A stretch of DNA of 64,000 nucleotides from Lichenibacterium minor (GTDB lineage Bacteria; Pseudomonadota; Alphaproteobacteria; Rhizobiales; Beijerinckiaceae). This document shows, one piece after another, positions 19,236 through 28,187 of the stretch. Below the pieces are notes generated by a model, which saw only the letters and a program-made list of their open reading frames with translations, had not been told where the DNA came from and ran no database searches. The position numbers were made by a program, and so were the translations under genes. The stretch lies in the NCBI RefSeq assembly GCF_004137685.1, contig NZ_QYBB01000003.1, forward strand, positions 186,001-250,000, written 5' to 3'. The number at the start of each line of letters is the position of its first letter. The first letter of the stretch is position 1.

Positions 19236-20072
19236 ATGCATCCCGCCCGCCCCCTCCTCGCCGCCCTCCTCGCCTTCGGCCTGTCGTCCGGGCTCGCCCA
19301 GGCGAAGGATTGGACCCACGTCCGGGTCGCGACCGAGGGCGCCTATCCGCCCTTCAACTCCACCACGGCCGACGGAAAGGTGATCGGCTACGAGCCCGAC
19401 CTGCTCAAGGCCGTCTGCGACCGCCTCAAGATCACCTGCGACACGGTCGTGCAGGACTGGGACGGGCTGATCCCCGGGCTCAAGGCGGGCAAGTTCGACG
19501 CCATCATGTCGGGCATGAGCATCACCCCCAAGCGCGAGGAGGCCATCGCCTTCACGGTGCCCTACAGCCAGGGCCCCAGCACCTTCGCCGTGATGGCAGG
19601 CGGCCCGCTGGCGAGCCTGCCGTCGACCGGGGTCGACCTCGACCTCGCCGATCACGATGCCGCCATGGCACGGCTCGCCCCGCTGCGCGACGCGTTGAAG
19701 GGCAAGGTGGTGGGCGTGCAGGTCGCCACCATCCAGGCCGACCTGATGGCGCAATATCTGCCCGGCGTCGAGGTGCGAAGCTACAAGACCAACGACGAGG
19801 TCGCGCTCGACCTCGAAGCCGGCCGCGTGGATGCATGGATCGGCTCGCAGACCAACCTCAGCGCCGGCGTGAAGGCCGCGAAGGGCGGGCTCGCCTACGC
19901 CGGGCCGCTGTTCAAGGGCGGGCTGCTCGGCAAAGGCTCCGGCATGGGCCTGCGCAAGGACGACGCCGACCTGAAGGCCCTGCTCGACAGGGGGCTCGTG
20001 GAAGCCATGGCGGACGGCACGGCGGGAAAGCTGTCCCAGCAGTGGTTCGGCTTCGACATCGTGCCGCGTTGA
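19236..20072 (+). CDS. Periplasmic amino-acid binding protein (HisJ/ArgT-like)
   Basis: 278-residue family 3 solute-binding protein of a polar amino-acid ABC importer. Signal peptide MHPARPLLAALLAFGLSS with cleavage near AQA-K. Then VATEGAYPPFNS, GYEPDLLKAVCDRL, WDGLIPGLKAGKFDAIMSGMSITP (the family signature) and a second-lobe stretch VGVQVATIQADL. The cationic amino-acid group (lysine/arginine/ornithine/histidine) is the nearest fit. No permease or ATPase genes are adjacent, so this is an orphan binding protein here. The 182 bases upstream contain no gene. Confidence 0.9.
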   Translation: MHPARPLLAALLAFGLSSGLAQAKDWTHVRVATEGAYPPFNSTTADGKVIGYEPDLLKAVCDRLKITCDTVVQDWDGLIPGLKAGKFDAIMSGMSITPKREEAIAFTVPYSQGPSTFAVMAGGPLASLPSTGVDLDLADHDAAMARLAPLRDALKGKVVGVQVATIQADLMAQYLPGVEVRSYKTNDEVALDLEAGRVDAWIGSQTNLSAGVKAAKGGLAYAGPLFKGGLLGKGSGMGLRKDDADLKALLDRGLVEAMADGTAGKLSQQWFGFDIVPR

Positions 20073-20082
20073 CCCGACCCGT

Positions 20083-20123
20083 GGCCCCGCCCGCCCCCGT
20101 GCCGCACGGGGCCGGGCGGGGCC
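20083..20123. terminator. Long G+C hairpin between convergent genes
   Basis: Stem of 11 bp (GGCCCCGCCCG with CGGGCGGGGCC) continuing after one C-C mismatch into 7 bp (CCCCGTG with CACGGGG) and a 3-base loop. It sits in the 57-base gap between two convergent genes, 10 bases after the binding-protein stop and just before the M20 stop. It can act in both directions; there is no U-tract on either strand. Confidence 0.6.
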
Positions 20124-20129
20124 GGGCCG

Positions 20130-21554
20130 TCAGACCCCCACCGCCATGTCGAGCGGGGGCTCGACGCCCTCGGGAATCGGCGGCACGAAGGGCCCGTCGC
20201 CGACCCGCGCGCGGTGGTCCGCCTTGGCGCGCGCCACCGCGTCGGGGTCGCGCATCAGCGCCACGGCCGTGGCCGCCATGGCCTTGGCGACGTGGACCAT
20301 GCCCTTGTGGGCGGCGGGCGACTTGCCCTGCGCCGTGAGCTGCCAGGAATGGCCCGGCGTGCCGATGGCGTAGGTGGTGCCCGCCGCCTGCACGGTCGGC
20401 ACCGCCCAGCTGACGGAGCCGACGTCGGTCGAGCCGATGTCGTCGACCGACCAGTCGTCGCGGTCGACGAGCCAATCGCCGAGCGGGGCGCCGTCGCGCG
20501 GGCGCTGCCCGGCGCGCTTGAACGAGGCCGCGATGTCCTCCGGACGCAGCGTCGCCTGGATGGTCTCCGCGAAGGCCCGATCGGCGTCGTCGAAGACCGG
20601 AGGCCCGAGGTGGCGGAACTCGGCCGCCATGACGTCCTCCAGCAGCGCGTTGCCGACGAGGTTCGCATCGCCCGAGAAGATCCGGTGCTCCACGCTCGTC
20701 TCGGTCATCAGCGCGGCGCCTTGCGCCACCCTGACGACGCGGTCGAACAGGGCGCGCAGGCCCGGCAGGTCGCGCGACCGCACGAGGTAGCGGACCACCG
20801 CCCTCGCCTGCACGACGTTGGGGGCGATGCCGCCGCCGTCGATCAGCGCGTAATGGATGCGGGCGCTCGAGGGCATGTGCTCGCGCATGTAGTTCACGCC
20901 GACGTTCATCAGTTCGACGGCGTCGAGCGCGGAGCGGCCGAGGTGGGGCGCCGCCGCGGCATGGGCCGAGCAGCCCGTGAAGGTGAAGTCCGCCTCCATG
21001 CAGGCCAAGGAGGCCGCCACCCGCACGCCCGTGAAGGCCGAAGGATGCCAGCAGATGGCGGCATCGACGTCCGCGAAGGCGCCGGCCCGCACCATGTAGG
21101 TCTTGCCCGAACCGCCCTCCTCCGCCGGGCAGCCGTAGTAGCGCACGCGGCCCGGCAACCCCGAGGCCTGGAGGAAGTCCTTCACCGCCGTGGCGGCGAG
21201 CAGCGACGCGGAGCCGAGCAGGTTGTGGCCGCAGCCGTGGCCGACGCCGTTGCCCGGCAAGGGGCGATGCTCGGCGACGCCGGCTTCCTGGCTCAGCCCC
21301 GGCAGGGCGTCGAACTCGCCCATGATGGCGATCACCGGCCCGCCCTCGCCCCATTCGCCCAGCATGGCGGTGGGGATGCCCGCCACCGCTTCGGTGACGG
21401 CGAAGCCCTGCCGGCGCAGCATGGCGGTGTGCTCTGCGGCCGAGCGGTGCTCGGAGAAGTTCAGCTCCGGCGTGTCGAAGACACGGTCGGCCAGGGCGGC
21501 GAAGTCGCGCCCCTTGGCGTCCACCAGCCGCCAGATCTCCTCGGTGTTCTGCAT
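20130..21554 (-). CDS. M20 family amidohydrolase, AbgB-like
   Basis: 474-residue zinc peptidase/amidohydrolase of the M20D group, close to AbgB (subunit for p-aminobenzoyl-glutamate cleavage) and related indole-3-acetyl-amino-acid hydrolases. Metal-site motifs: GEFDALPGLS, GVGHGCGHNLLG (near residue 105), YYGCPAEEGGSGK, WHPSAF, and the C-terminal GTPGHSWQLTAQGKS. The lid/dimerisation domain begins around FTGCSAHAAA. ATG 21554 gives the family N-terminus (MQNTEEIWRLVDAK); the upstream open frame is unrelated. No signal peptide, so cytoplasmic. It is divergent from the dehydrogenase at 21658 with about 100 bases between them. Natural substrate not determinable. Confidence 0.88.
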   Translation of the reverse strand: MQNTEEIWRLVDAKGRDFAALADRVFDTPELNFSEHRSAAEHTAMLRRQGFAVTEAVAGIPTAMLGEWGEGGPVIAIMGEFDALPGLSQEAGVAEHRPLPGNGVGHGCGHNLLGSASLLAATAVKDFLQASGLPGRVRYYGCPAEEGGSGKTYMVRAGAFADVDAAICWHPSAFTGVRVAASLACMEADFTFTGCSAHAAAAPHLGRSALDAVELMNVGVNYMREHMPSSARIHYALIDGGGIAPNVVQARAVVRYLVRSRDLPGLRALFDRVVRVAQGAALMTETSVEHRIFSGDANLVGNALLEDVMAAEFRHLGPPVFDDADRAFAETIQATLRPEDIAASFKRAGQRPRDGAPLGDWLVDRDDWSVDDIGSTDVGSVSWAVPTVQAAGTTYAIGTPGHSWQLTAQGKSPAAHKGMVHVAKAMAATAVALMRDPDAVARAKADHRARVGDGPFVPPIPEGVEPPLDMAVGV

Positions 21555-21657
21555 GGGTCCCCTCGTCGCATCGGGCGCATCCATCCCCCGCCCGGCACCG
21601 TTATGCACGCATGTTTCGGGCCGCGGCGAGCCCGATGGACTTCGGAGACGGGCGGAC

Positions 21658-22530
21658 ATGAAAATCGGCTTCATCGGCCTCGGCAGCATGGGCGGCGCCA
21701 TGGCGGCCAACCTGGTCAAGGCCGGCCACGACGTGACGGCCTGGAACCGCTCGCCGGACGCGGCGCGCGCGCTCGAAGGCGCCACCGCCGTCGACACGCC
21801 GGCCGGGGCGTTCAAGGGGGACGCCGTCTGCACCATGCTGGCCGACGACGCCGCGGTGCGGAGCGTGATCCTGGATTCGGGCGCCCTCGACGCCGCGGCC
21901 CCCGGGCTCGTGCACGTCATGATGGCGACCATCTCGGTCCCGCTCGTCGTCGAGCTGGCCGAGCGCCATCGCGCGGCGGGGATCGGCTACGTGGCAGCGC
22001 CGGTGTTCGGCCGGCCGACCGCCGCGGCCGCCGCGCAGCTCAACATCGTGGCGGCGGGCGACCCCGCCGCGATCGCGACGGTCCAGCCCATCCTCGACGC
22101 CCTCGGCACCAGGACGTGGCCGCTCGGCGACGAGCCGCAGCGCGCCAACGCCGCCAAGCTCGCCGGCAACATGATGATCGCGCTGGCGATCGAGGCCATG
22201 GCGGAAGCCACCGCCCTGACCGAAAGCTACGGGGTGAAGGGCGCCGACTTCCTCGACATCGTCACCAGCACGCTGTTCGCCAGCCCGGCCTACAAGGGAT
22301 ACGGCGCCAGCATCGCGGCGGGCGCCTACGAGCCGGCGGGTTTCAAGCTGCGCCTCGGGCTGAAGGATGTCCGCCTCGCGCTCGACGCCGCGGCCGCCAA
22401 GGGCGCCAGGCTGCCCGCCGCCGAGGTGGTGCGGGACGCGCTGGTAGAAGGCGTCGAGGGCGGCCTGGGGGACCACGACTGGTCCGCCCTGGCCGAGGTC
22501 GCCCACCGGCGGTCGGGCCTGCGCGGCTGA
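21658..22530 (+). CDS. NAD(P)-dependent 3-hydroxyisobutyrate-dehydrogenase-family oxidoreductase
   Basis: 290 residues of the beta-hydroxyacid dehydrogenase superfamily. The nucleotide fold starts at once with MKIGFIGLGSMGGAMAANL; WNRSPDAA marks the end of the second strand and suggests NADP preference (Arg after Asn). The catalytic helix contains NAAKLAGNMM with the conserved Lys. The substrate motif normally DAPVSGG reads here AAPVFGRPTAAAAAQLNIV, with Phe-Gly-Arg in place of Ser-Gly-Gly. That is the pattern of the imine-reductase/GLYR-like and 6-phosphogluconate-like branch, so 3-hydroxyisobutyrate itself is doubtful. The stop lies 19 bases from the stop of the convergent secreted-protein gene. 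Confidence 0.87.
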   Translation: MKIGFIGLGSMGGAMAANLVKAGHDVTAWNRSPDAARALEGATAVDTPAGAFKGDAVCTMLADDAAVRSVILDSGALDAAAPGLVHVMMATISVPLVVELAERHRAAGIGYVAAPVFGRPTAAAAAQLNIVAAGDPAAIATVQPILDALGTRTWPLGDEPQRANAAKLAGNMMIALAIEAMAEATALTESYGVKGADFLDIVTSTLFASPAYKGYGASIAAGAYEPAGFKLRLGLKDVRLALDAAAAKGARLPAAEVVRDALVEGVEGGLGDHDWSALAEVAHRRSGLRG

Positions 22531-22549
22531 AGTCCAGCCCCGGGACGGG

Positions 22550-23050
22550 TCACAGGCCCTTCCCGTCGGGCCTCGTGGGGGGCAGCCTCGAATATTGGAT
22601 CGTGCAATGCCCCTGCCCGAGGTCGCCGTAGACGACGAGGTTGTCGTTGTCGACGTCGTCCCAGTGCAGCGAGGCGGCATGGGCCATGTCGGGCTTGCCT
22701 TCCGGCGGCCCGTGGTTGGCCCCGAGCGCCTGGACGATCACCGGGCAGGCGATGCCGCCGACCGGGTTCAACGCCACGACCTTCAGCCTGCCGCCGGCAT
22801 CGAAGAGGAACACCGCCGTGAAGGGCAGGGACGCACCCTGGTAGGGCGCGGTCAGCACGGCCTTGAGCGCGCCCGCATCGAGCGCGCGGTCGGAGTTGGG
22901 CTGCGCGGCGTCGCTCGACGCCGCCGTCACCTGGTCGGGCGTCATGCCCCACTGCGTGTACTGCCAGTCGGCCCAGGCCGACCCGGCCGAGCCCGCCAGC
23001 GCGGACGCCGCCAAGGCCGAGGCCGCCGCCCACCCCCACATGGAACGCAT
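22550..23050 (-). CDS. Secreted protein of unknown function
   Basis: 166 residues with a clear signal peptide (MRSMWGWAAASALAASALAG, cleavage near SAWA-D). The mature part begins with WQYTQWGMTPDQV, a pattern seen in small periplasmic proteins in which a Trp-Gly-Met-Thr motif precedes a helix. Two Cys residues (GIACPVI and GHCTIQY) could form a disulfide. I do not recognise a functional family. The start ATG 23050 is chosen because it places the signal peptide at the N-terminus. The gene converges with the dehydrogenase gene. Confidence 0.7.
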   Translation of the reverse strand: MRSMWGWAAASALAASALAGSAGSAWADWQYTQWGMTPDQVTAASSDAAQPNSDRALDAGALKAVLTAPYQGASLPFTAVFLFDAGGRLKVVALNPVGGIACPVIVQALGANHGPPEGKPDMAHAASLHWDDVDNDNLVVYGDLGQGHCTIQYSRLPPTRPDGKGL

Positions 23051-23271
23051 TCGCCCCTCCCCGATCGATGACGCCCCGACATCCTGGATACGGGGCGGTC
23101 CGTCCAGGGTTTCATGCGATGCCATGCGGCGGGGCGCCGGGCGCTTTCGGCATCGGTCGGGAGCCGCGCGGGCCTGCCGTCCGGCATCCCGCCCGCGGCA
23201 GCGGGAACCCGCTCAGCCCAGCGGCGAAAACGCTCGACCGCTGTCGGGCGCGACGCTCCCGCCGTTCGGTG

Positions 23272-23622
23272 TCAGACGGGCCCGGTCAGGGCGGCCAGGA
23301 CCTCGCCCGGCACCCAGGGCTTGGACACGAAGCGGATGTTGCCCGGCAGGTCCTGCGTCGGGTGGACATGGCCCGAGGTCAGCACGATGGTGATCGCCGG
23401 CCAGTTCACCGCGATATATTGCGCGAGGTCGAGCCCGTCGGTGTCGCCCGGCATCTGCACGTCCGAGAACACCACCCCGACGTCTTCGGATTGCTCGAGC
23501 ACGTAGGCCAGGGCGCTGTCGCCCGTTTCCAGTTGCACCACCTCGAGGCCAGCCTCCTCGAGCATGGCCGCGGCGTCCATCCGAAGCATCGGATCGTCCT
23601 CGACCACCAGAACCCGCTTCAC
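23272..23622 (-). CDS. Single-domain response regulator (receiver only)
   Basis: About 116 residues forming one receiver domain. VLVVEDDPMLRMD supplies the acidic pocket, VVFSDVQMPG the phospho-accepting Asp, VLTSGH the switch Thr/Ser and RFVSKPW the conserved Lys. No output domain. GTG starts at 23622 and 23625 are both possible; the ATG further upstream adds unrelated basic sequence. The FSDVQMPGDTDG pattern matches the CheY-like receivers frequent in Methylobacterium-type genomes, often linked to HWE/HisKA kinases. No kinase is adjacent. It is divergent from the LysR gene with about 200 bases between them. Confidence 0.85.
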   Translation of the reverse strand: MKRVLVVEDDPMLRMDAAAMLEEAGLEVVQLETGDSALAYVLEQSEDVGVVFSDVQMPGDTDGLDLAQYIAVNWPAITIVLTSGHVHPTQDLPGNIRFVSKPWVPGEVLAALTGPV

Positions 23623-23821
23623 CACGCCCACCCCCACGCCGTTGCCAGCGTCAAGCTCGTGCCGGGCGCCCGGGTTCCGCCCGCGGCGGGATGGCGGGGC
23701 GGCATCGCGGCGCGCCCGCCCCCCATGCGGCGCGGGATGACGCGGGAAAACCCGCGCGATCCTGCTTCGCTCCCCCTTCGGAATCGCGCAAGGTCGGTCC
23801 CTGTCGTCGCCCGGGAGCTCC

Positions 23822-24751
23822 ATGGACCACCTCGCCGCCCTGCGCCTGTTCCTGCGCGCCGCCGACGCGGGCAGCTTTTCGCGCGCCGCCGCGCTGGAGC
23901 GGTGCCAGGTGTCCACCGTGTCGCGCGCCGTGCAGGCGCTGGAGGACGACCTTGGCGCCGCGCTGTTCAGCCGCTCGACGCGGCGGCTTCAGCTCACCGA
24001 GGCGGGCAACCGGTTCCGCGACGGGGCGAGGCTGGTGCTGGACGACCTCGAACAGGCCCGGGCCGCGGTGACGTCGCTCGACGCGGCGCCGCGCGGCCTG
24101 CTCAAGCTCAATCTGCCGACCGCCTTCGGCCGCCGCCACGTCCTGCCCCTCGTGGCGGAGCTGCAGCGCCGGCACGCCGACCTCGCCGTGGAGGCGACGC
24201 TGACCGACGCGACCGTGGACCTCGTGGCGTCGGGCGCCGACGTCGCGGTGCGGATCGGCGCCCTGCCGGACTCGACCCTGGTGGCGCGGCGCCTCGCCCC
24301 GCAGCGCCGCGTGCCCTGCGCCGCGCCGGCGCTGCTCGACCGCATCGGGCCGGTCGGCCTGCCGGCCGACCTCGCGGCCCTGCCCTGCCTCACGCTGGCG
24401 CTCCAGCCGACGGACAAATGGTATTTCAGCGGCGCCGCGGGCTCGGCGGAGGTGTCGGTGGCGGGCCGGTTCAACAGCAACGATTCCGAGGCGCTGCGCG
24501 ATGCGGCGCTCGGCGGGCTCGGCATCGCCCTGCTGCCGACCTGGCTCGTGGGGCCCGACATCGCGGCCGGCGCGCTGCGGCGGCTGCTGCCGGACTGGGA
24601 CGCCGACGTCGCGCCGGGCGCCGAACGCACGATCGCCGCCGTGTACACGGCGCGGCGCATGGTGTCGCCCAAGGTGCGGGTGTTCATCGACGCGCTCGCG
24701 GACCACATCGGCACGCCGCCCTCCTGGGACGCGTTCGCCGGCGCCGCGTGA
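23822..24751 (+). CDS. LysR-family transcriptional regulator
   Basis: 309 residues. The N-terminal winged helix-turn-helix (MDHLAALRLFLRAADAGSFSR, VSRAVQALEDDLGAALFSR) and a linker helix are followed by a periplasmic-binding-like effector domain. RVGALP-type motifs (VAVRIGALPDSTLVARRL) and RFNSND place it in the CrgA/AaeR-like branch. LysR regulators usually control a divergent neighbour; upstream and divergent is the single-domain receiver gene, and downstream the SRAP gene converges with a 3-base gap. Neither target is proven. Effector unknown. Confidence 0.93.
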   Translation: MDHLAALRLFLRAADAGSFSRAAALERCQVSTVSRAVQALEDDLGAALFSRSTRRLQLTEAGNRFRDGARLVLDDLEQARAAVTSLDAAPRGLLKLNLPTAFGRRHVLPLVAELQRRHADLAVEATLTDATVDLVASGADVAVRIGALPDSTLVARRLAPQRRVPCAAPALLDRIGPVGLPADLAALPCLTLALQPTDKWYFSGAAGSAEVSVAGRFNSNDSEALRDAALGGLGIALLPTWLVGPDIAAGALRRLLPDWDADVAPGAERTIAAVYTARRMVSPKVRVFIDALADHIGTPPSWDAFAGAA

Positions 24752-24754
24752 GCC

Positions 24755-25447
24755 TCACAGCGGGAGCGCCGCCTGCGCGTCGTTCCCCTCGACGGGCTCG
24801 ATCAGCGCCGGGTCGTCGTCGGCCCCCGGCCGGTTGACGCGCTTCGACACGGGCCATTCGCGCAGGGCGGCCTCGGCGGCGGGGCGCAGCACCTCGGGCC
24901 CCGCCTCGCCGGCGAGCCAGGCGTCGAAGTCCGCCTCGCCCAGCAGCACCGGCATGCGGTCGTGGTAGGGCGCCATCCAGGCGCTGGCGCCCGACACGAT
25001 CACGGTGCAGGACAGCACCTCGTCGCCGGTCGCCGGGTCGGTCCAGCGGTCCCACAGGCCGGCGAAGGCCAGGATCTCGCCGTCGGCCGCGGAAAAGTAG
25101 TGGGGCTGCTTGCCGCCCTTCGCGTCGGTCCATTCGAAGAAGCCCGACGCCGGGACGATGCAGCGGCGCTTGCGGAACGCGTCGCGGAACATCGGCTTCG
25201 ACGCGACCGTTTCGGCGCGGGCGTTGAAGGTCGACGGCACCTGCTTCAGGGCCTTCTGCCACCACACCGGCACCAGCCCCCAGCGCATCGGCACGATTTC
25301 GCGGCCCTGCCCGCGGTCGACCACGACGTCGACCTCCGTCGTCGGGGCGATGTTGTAGCGCGGGCGCAGGTTCTTCGGCGCGCCGATCACGCTCAGGAAG
25401 GCGTGGACCTCGGCCCAGGTGTAGCGTTGCGTGAACCGTCCGCACAT
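24755..25447 (-). CDS. SRAP/HMCES-type abasic-site processing protein (YedK-like)
   Basis: 230 residues that would crosslink to abasic sites in single-stranded DNA, shielding them during replication. The catalytic Cys follows the initiator Met (MCGRFTQ), and the family needs Met removal to expose it. Other landmarks are RYNIAPTTEV, MRWGLVPVW, NARAETV, RCIVPASGFFEW (active-site Glu), FAGLWDRW and the active-site His in PYHDRMPV. All expected residues are present. The start ATG 25447 is fixed by the Cys2 requirement. It stands alone, 3 bases from the stop of the LysR gene on the other strand. Confidence 0.95.
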   Translation of the reverse strand: MCGRFTQRYTWAEVHAFLSVIGAPKNLRPRYNIAPTTEVDVVVDRGQGREIVPMRWGLVPVWWQKALKQVPSTFNARAETVASKPMFRDAFRKRRCIVPASGFFEWTDAKGGKQPHYFSAADGEILAFAGLWDRWTDPATGDEVLSCTVIVSGASAWMAPYHDRMPVLLGEADFDAWLAGEAGPEVLRPAAEAALREWPVSKRVNRPGADDDPALIEPVEGNDAQAALPL

Positions 25448-25843
25448 GGATGCCGCGCCCCGTCGTGATCCCGCCCCGATATGGCGCGGCCGGCGCCGCT
25501 TCGCACGCCCCCGCGGCGATGGAGGGCGCGGAAAAAGCGCGCGAGGCCGGCGCGGCGGCGGGCGCTTCGGCGAGCGACCCCGCACGGCACGGCGATGTCA
25601 GCGAACCGCGACCCGCTCCGACCGGAGCCGCCCGCGTGATCGGACCGGCGGGGTCGGGGACGGGAGCCGGGATGGCCGGCGATGCCGTCCCTGCCTCTTC
25701 GCTGTGCATGCAATCTCACCGACGCCTCGCGTCGCGGCACGGGCGGCACCGGCGGATGGCCCCGGCCGGGGTCGGCCCGGGTTGGCCGACGCATTGCATA
25801 CGATCACCGCATCTGCCCTTTCCCCCGATGCGGACCTTCGACC
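25448..25843. other. Gene-free stretch between SRAP and OxlT-like genes
   Basis: About 400 bases with only overlapping high-G+C open frames and no recognisable product. It must contain the divergent promoters of both flanking genes. I see no clear promoter, palindrome or terminator in it. Confidence 0.5.
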
Positions 25844-27094
25844 TTGAGCACGACCACACTCGGCCGCCCGGCCGGCGCGACCACCACCGGCGCGACCCGC
25901 TGGGTCCAGCTCGGCCTCGGCCTCCTCTGCATGATGACGGTGTCGAGCCCGCAATACGTCTGGGCTTTGTTCACCAAGCCCATGGCGGCGGCCTTCGGCA
26001 CCGGCGCCGCGGCCCTGCAGGTGACGATCACCATCCTGATCGTGCTGCAAACCTTCTTCTCGCCCTTCCAGGGCTACCTCGTGCAGCGCTTCGGCCCGGC
26101 CCCGCTGATCGGCCTCGGCGCGGCGCTCACGGGGCTGAGCTGGATCCTGGCATCCTACGCGACCTCGCTCACCGCCCTCTACCTCAGCTACGGGCTGCTC
26201 GGCGGCCTCGGCACCGGCATCGTCTACGTCGGCGTGGTCGGGCTGGTGATGGGCTGGTTCCCGGAGAAGCGCGGCTTCGCGGCCGGCATCGTGGCGGCCG
26301 GCTACGGCATGGGCGCCATCGTGACCACCTTCCCCATCGCCGACCGGCTCCAGTCCGCCGGGGTGCAGGCGACGCTGTTCGAGTTCGGCCTGATCTTCGC
26401 CGTGGTCGGCGTGCTGGCCGCGGCCGGCCTGCGCCGCCCACCCCTGCCGGCCGCGGTCGTCGGACCCGCCAGCGCGCGCGACACCGCGACGGGCGCCATG
26501 CTGCGCCACCCGGTGTTCTGGCTCATGTTCGTCATGATGGCGCTGATGTCGACGACCGGGCTGATGGTCACGACGCAGATCGGCTTCTTCGCGGGCGACT
26601 TCGGCGTCACGGGCGCCACCGTGCTCGGCATGGCGGCCCTGCCGCTGGCGCTCACCATCGACCGGTTCTGCAACGGCCTGACGCGGCCCTTCTTCGGCGC
26701 GCTGTCGGACCGGATCGGGCGCGAGAACACGATGTTCGTCGCCTTCCTGCTCGAAGCCTGCGCCATGACGGCCTGGCTGCTGACGCGCGGCGACCCCGTG
26801 CTCTTCGTGCTGCTGTCGGGCGTCGTGTTCTTCGGCTGGGGCGAGATCTTCTCGCTGTTCCCCTCGACGCTCACCGACACGTTCGGCACCCGCGACGCGA
26901 CGGCCAACTATGGCTGCCTGTACATCGCCCAGGGCGTGGGTTCCGTGCTGGGCGGCCCGATGGCGTCGTTGCTGCACGACGGGACGGGGTCGTGGACCAC
27001 GGTCTTCGCGGTGGCGATCGGCGCCGACGTGCTCACGGCCGTCCTCGCCCTGGCGGCCCTGAAGCCGCTCCGCCGCCGCATGCTCGCGGCCTGA
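25844..27094 (+). CDS. MFS transporter, oxalate/formate antiporter (OxlT) family
   Basis: About 416 residues with twelve hydrophobic segments. Similarity to OxlT is visible along the chain: CMMTVSSPQYVWALFTKPM in helix 1, WFPEKRGFAAGIVAAGYGMG after helix 4, GLTRPFFGALSDRIGRE in the middle, and LFPSTLTDTFGTRDATANYG near helix 10. OxlT exchanges oxalate for formate; several relatives carry other monocarboxylates. No oxalyl-CoA decarboxylase or formyl-CoA transferase is nearby, so the substrate is uncertain. Start: TTG 25844 gives a size and N-terminus like OxlT (418 residues); the frame is open upstream to 25682 with unrelated sequence. Convergent with the Trm112-like gene. Confidence 0.87.
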   Translation: MSTTTLGRPAGATTTGATRWVQLGLGLLCMMTVSSPQYVWALFTKPMAAAFGTGAAALQVTITILIVLQTFFSPFQGYLVQRFGPAPLIGLGAALTGLSWILASYATSLTALYLSYGLLGGLGTGIVYVGVVGLVMGWFPEKRGFAAGIVAAGYGMGAIVTTFPIADRLQSAGVQATLFEFGLIFAVVGVLAAAGLRRPPLPAAVVGPASARDTATGAMLRHPVFWLMFVMMALMSTTGLMVTTQIGFFAGDFGVTGATVLGMAALPLALTIDRFCNGLTRPFFGALSDRIGRENTMFVAFLLEACAMTAWLLTRGDPVLFVLLSGVVFFGWGEIFSLFPSTLTDTFGTRDATANYGCLYIAQGVGSVLGGPMASLLHDGTGSWTTVFAVAIGADVLTAVLALAALKPLRRRMLAA

Positions 27095-27187
27095 AGGGCC
27101 GGGCGGGCAGTCGACGGGAGGACGGCCGGGACGGGGCTTCCCCCGCCTCCGGCCGCCGCCCCTACACCCAGCGGCCGGGCCGCGGCG

Positions 27188-27412
27188 TCAGGCGTCGAGC
27201 GGGCGGGCTTCCTCGGGCAGCATGATCGGGATGCCGTCGCGGATCGGATAGGCCAGCTTGGCGGCCTCGGACACCAGTTCCTGCCGGGCGGCGTCGTAGG
27301 TGAGACTGGACTTCGTCAGCGGACAGACGAGGATTTCCAGCAGGCGGCGGTCGACGCCGGTGGCGCCGCTGGGCGCGGTGCTGGGGATGGGCAGGTCGTC
27401 CGGGTTCGTCAT
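27188..27412 (-). CDS. Trm112-family small protein (UPF0434/YcaR-like)
   Basis: 74 residues. The Trm112-like core [20 protein letters not shown] is followed by [18 protein letters not shown]. Eukaryotic Trm112 activates methyltransferases; the bacterial homologues are thought to do likewise, but their partners are poorly known. Only the single CPLTK Cys remains, so the zinc knuckle of the eukaryotic protein is not conserved, as usual for this family. Two ATG starts (27412 and 27430) are possible. It lies 70 bases downstream of the Lon-N protein gene, in the same direction, likely one operon with the TPR-thioredoxin gene. Confidence 0.88.
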   Translation of the reverse strand: MTNPDDLPIPSTAPSGATGVDRRLLEILVCPLTKSSLTYDAARQELVSEAAKLAYPIRDGIPIMLPEEARPLDA

Positions 27413-27482
27413 GGCGGCACTCGAAGTCATGGCGGCGTTCGAAGGGAACGGGCCCGGCGGCGCGCGCGGGCCCGATCCTCTA

Positions 27483-28148
27483 TCACTGCAGCGTGGCCGA
27501 TGCACCGTCGCGGCCGAGATCCATCTCGGCGATGGCGATCAGCACGTCGGCGCGGGCCTTCAGGTCCGGCGCTTCCAGAAGGGCCTGCTTCTCCTTCGGG
27601 CCGAAGGGGCTCATCATCGACAGGGCGTTGACGAGCAGGTCGCTCGGCGCGGCGTCGATCCCTTCCCAATCCACCGACAGCTTGTGCACCTCGGCGAAGC
27701 GGCGCAGGGCGCCGATGACGCCGTCGCGGTTCACCGCGTCGCGTTCCGCCGATTCGTCGAAGTCGCCCGCGAAGGGCGCGAAATCCACCCGCGCCTGCCG
27801 GTACGGCGTCACGGCGGACAGTTCCTCGACGATGCGGTAGCGGGCGACGCCCGTCAGCGTGACGACGTAGCGGCCGTCGCCGGACTCCTCGAGCGAAGTG
27901 ATGCGGCCCGCGCATCCCATGCCGTAGAGCGCCGGCTTGGACCCCTGCCCCGGCGCGTCCGACAGCAGCTGGACCATGCCGATGATCCGGTCGCCCTTCA
28001 TGGCATCGTCGATCATCGCCATGTAGCGCGGCTCGAAGATGTTGAGCGGCAGTTGGCCGAGCGGCAACAGCAGCGCGCCGCTGAGCGGAAACACCGGGAT
28101 GGCCTGGGGCAGGTCGTCCGGCCCCCGATACGGCTTGTTGATGCTCAT
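27483..28148 (-). CDS. Lon N-terminal (LON substrate-binding) domain protein
   Basis: 221 residues made of the Lon peptidase substrate-binding domain without ATPase or protease parts. [27 protein letters not shown] is the family signature at residues 16-42; [11 protein letters not shown] and a helical C-terminal part follow. Function of the stand-alone domain is unknown; a role in binding unfolded proteins is proposed. It sits between the TPR-thioredoxin gene (gap 39 bases) and the Trm112-like gene, a conserved trio in Hyphomicrobiales, which suggests protein quality control. Confidence 0.93.
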   Translation of the reverse strand: MSINKPYRGPDDLPQAIPVFPLSGALLLPLGQLPLNIFEPRYMAMIDDAMKGDRIIGMVQLLSDAPGQGSKPALYGMGCAGRITSLEESGDGRYVVTLTGVARYRIVEELSAVTPYRQARVDFAPFAGDFDESAERDAVNRDGVIGALRRFAEVHKLSVDWEGIDAAPSDLLVNALSMMSPFGPKEKQALLEAPDLKARADVLIAIAEMDLGRDGASATLQ

Positions 28149-28187
28149 GATCCCCGTCCCACCCCGCCGCTCACCGAGGCCCCGTCC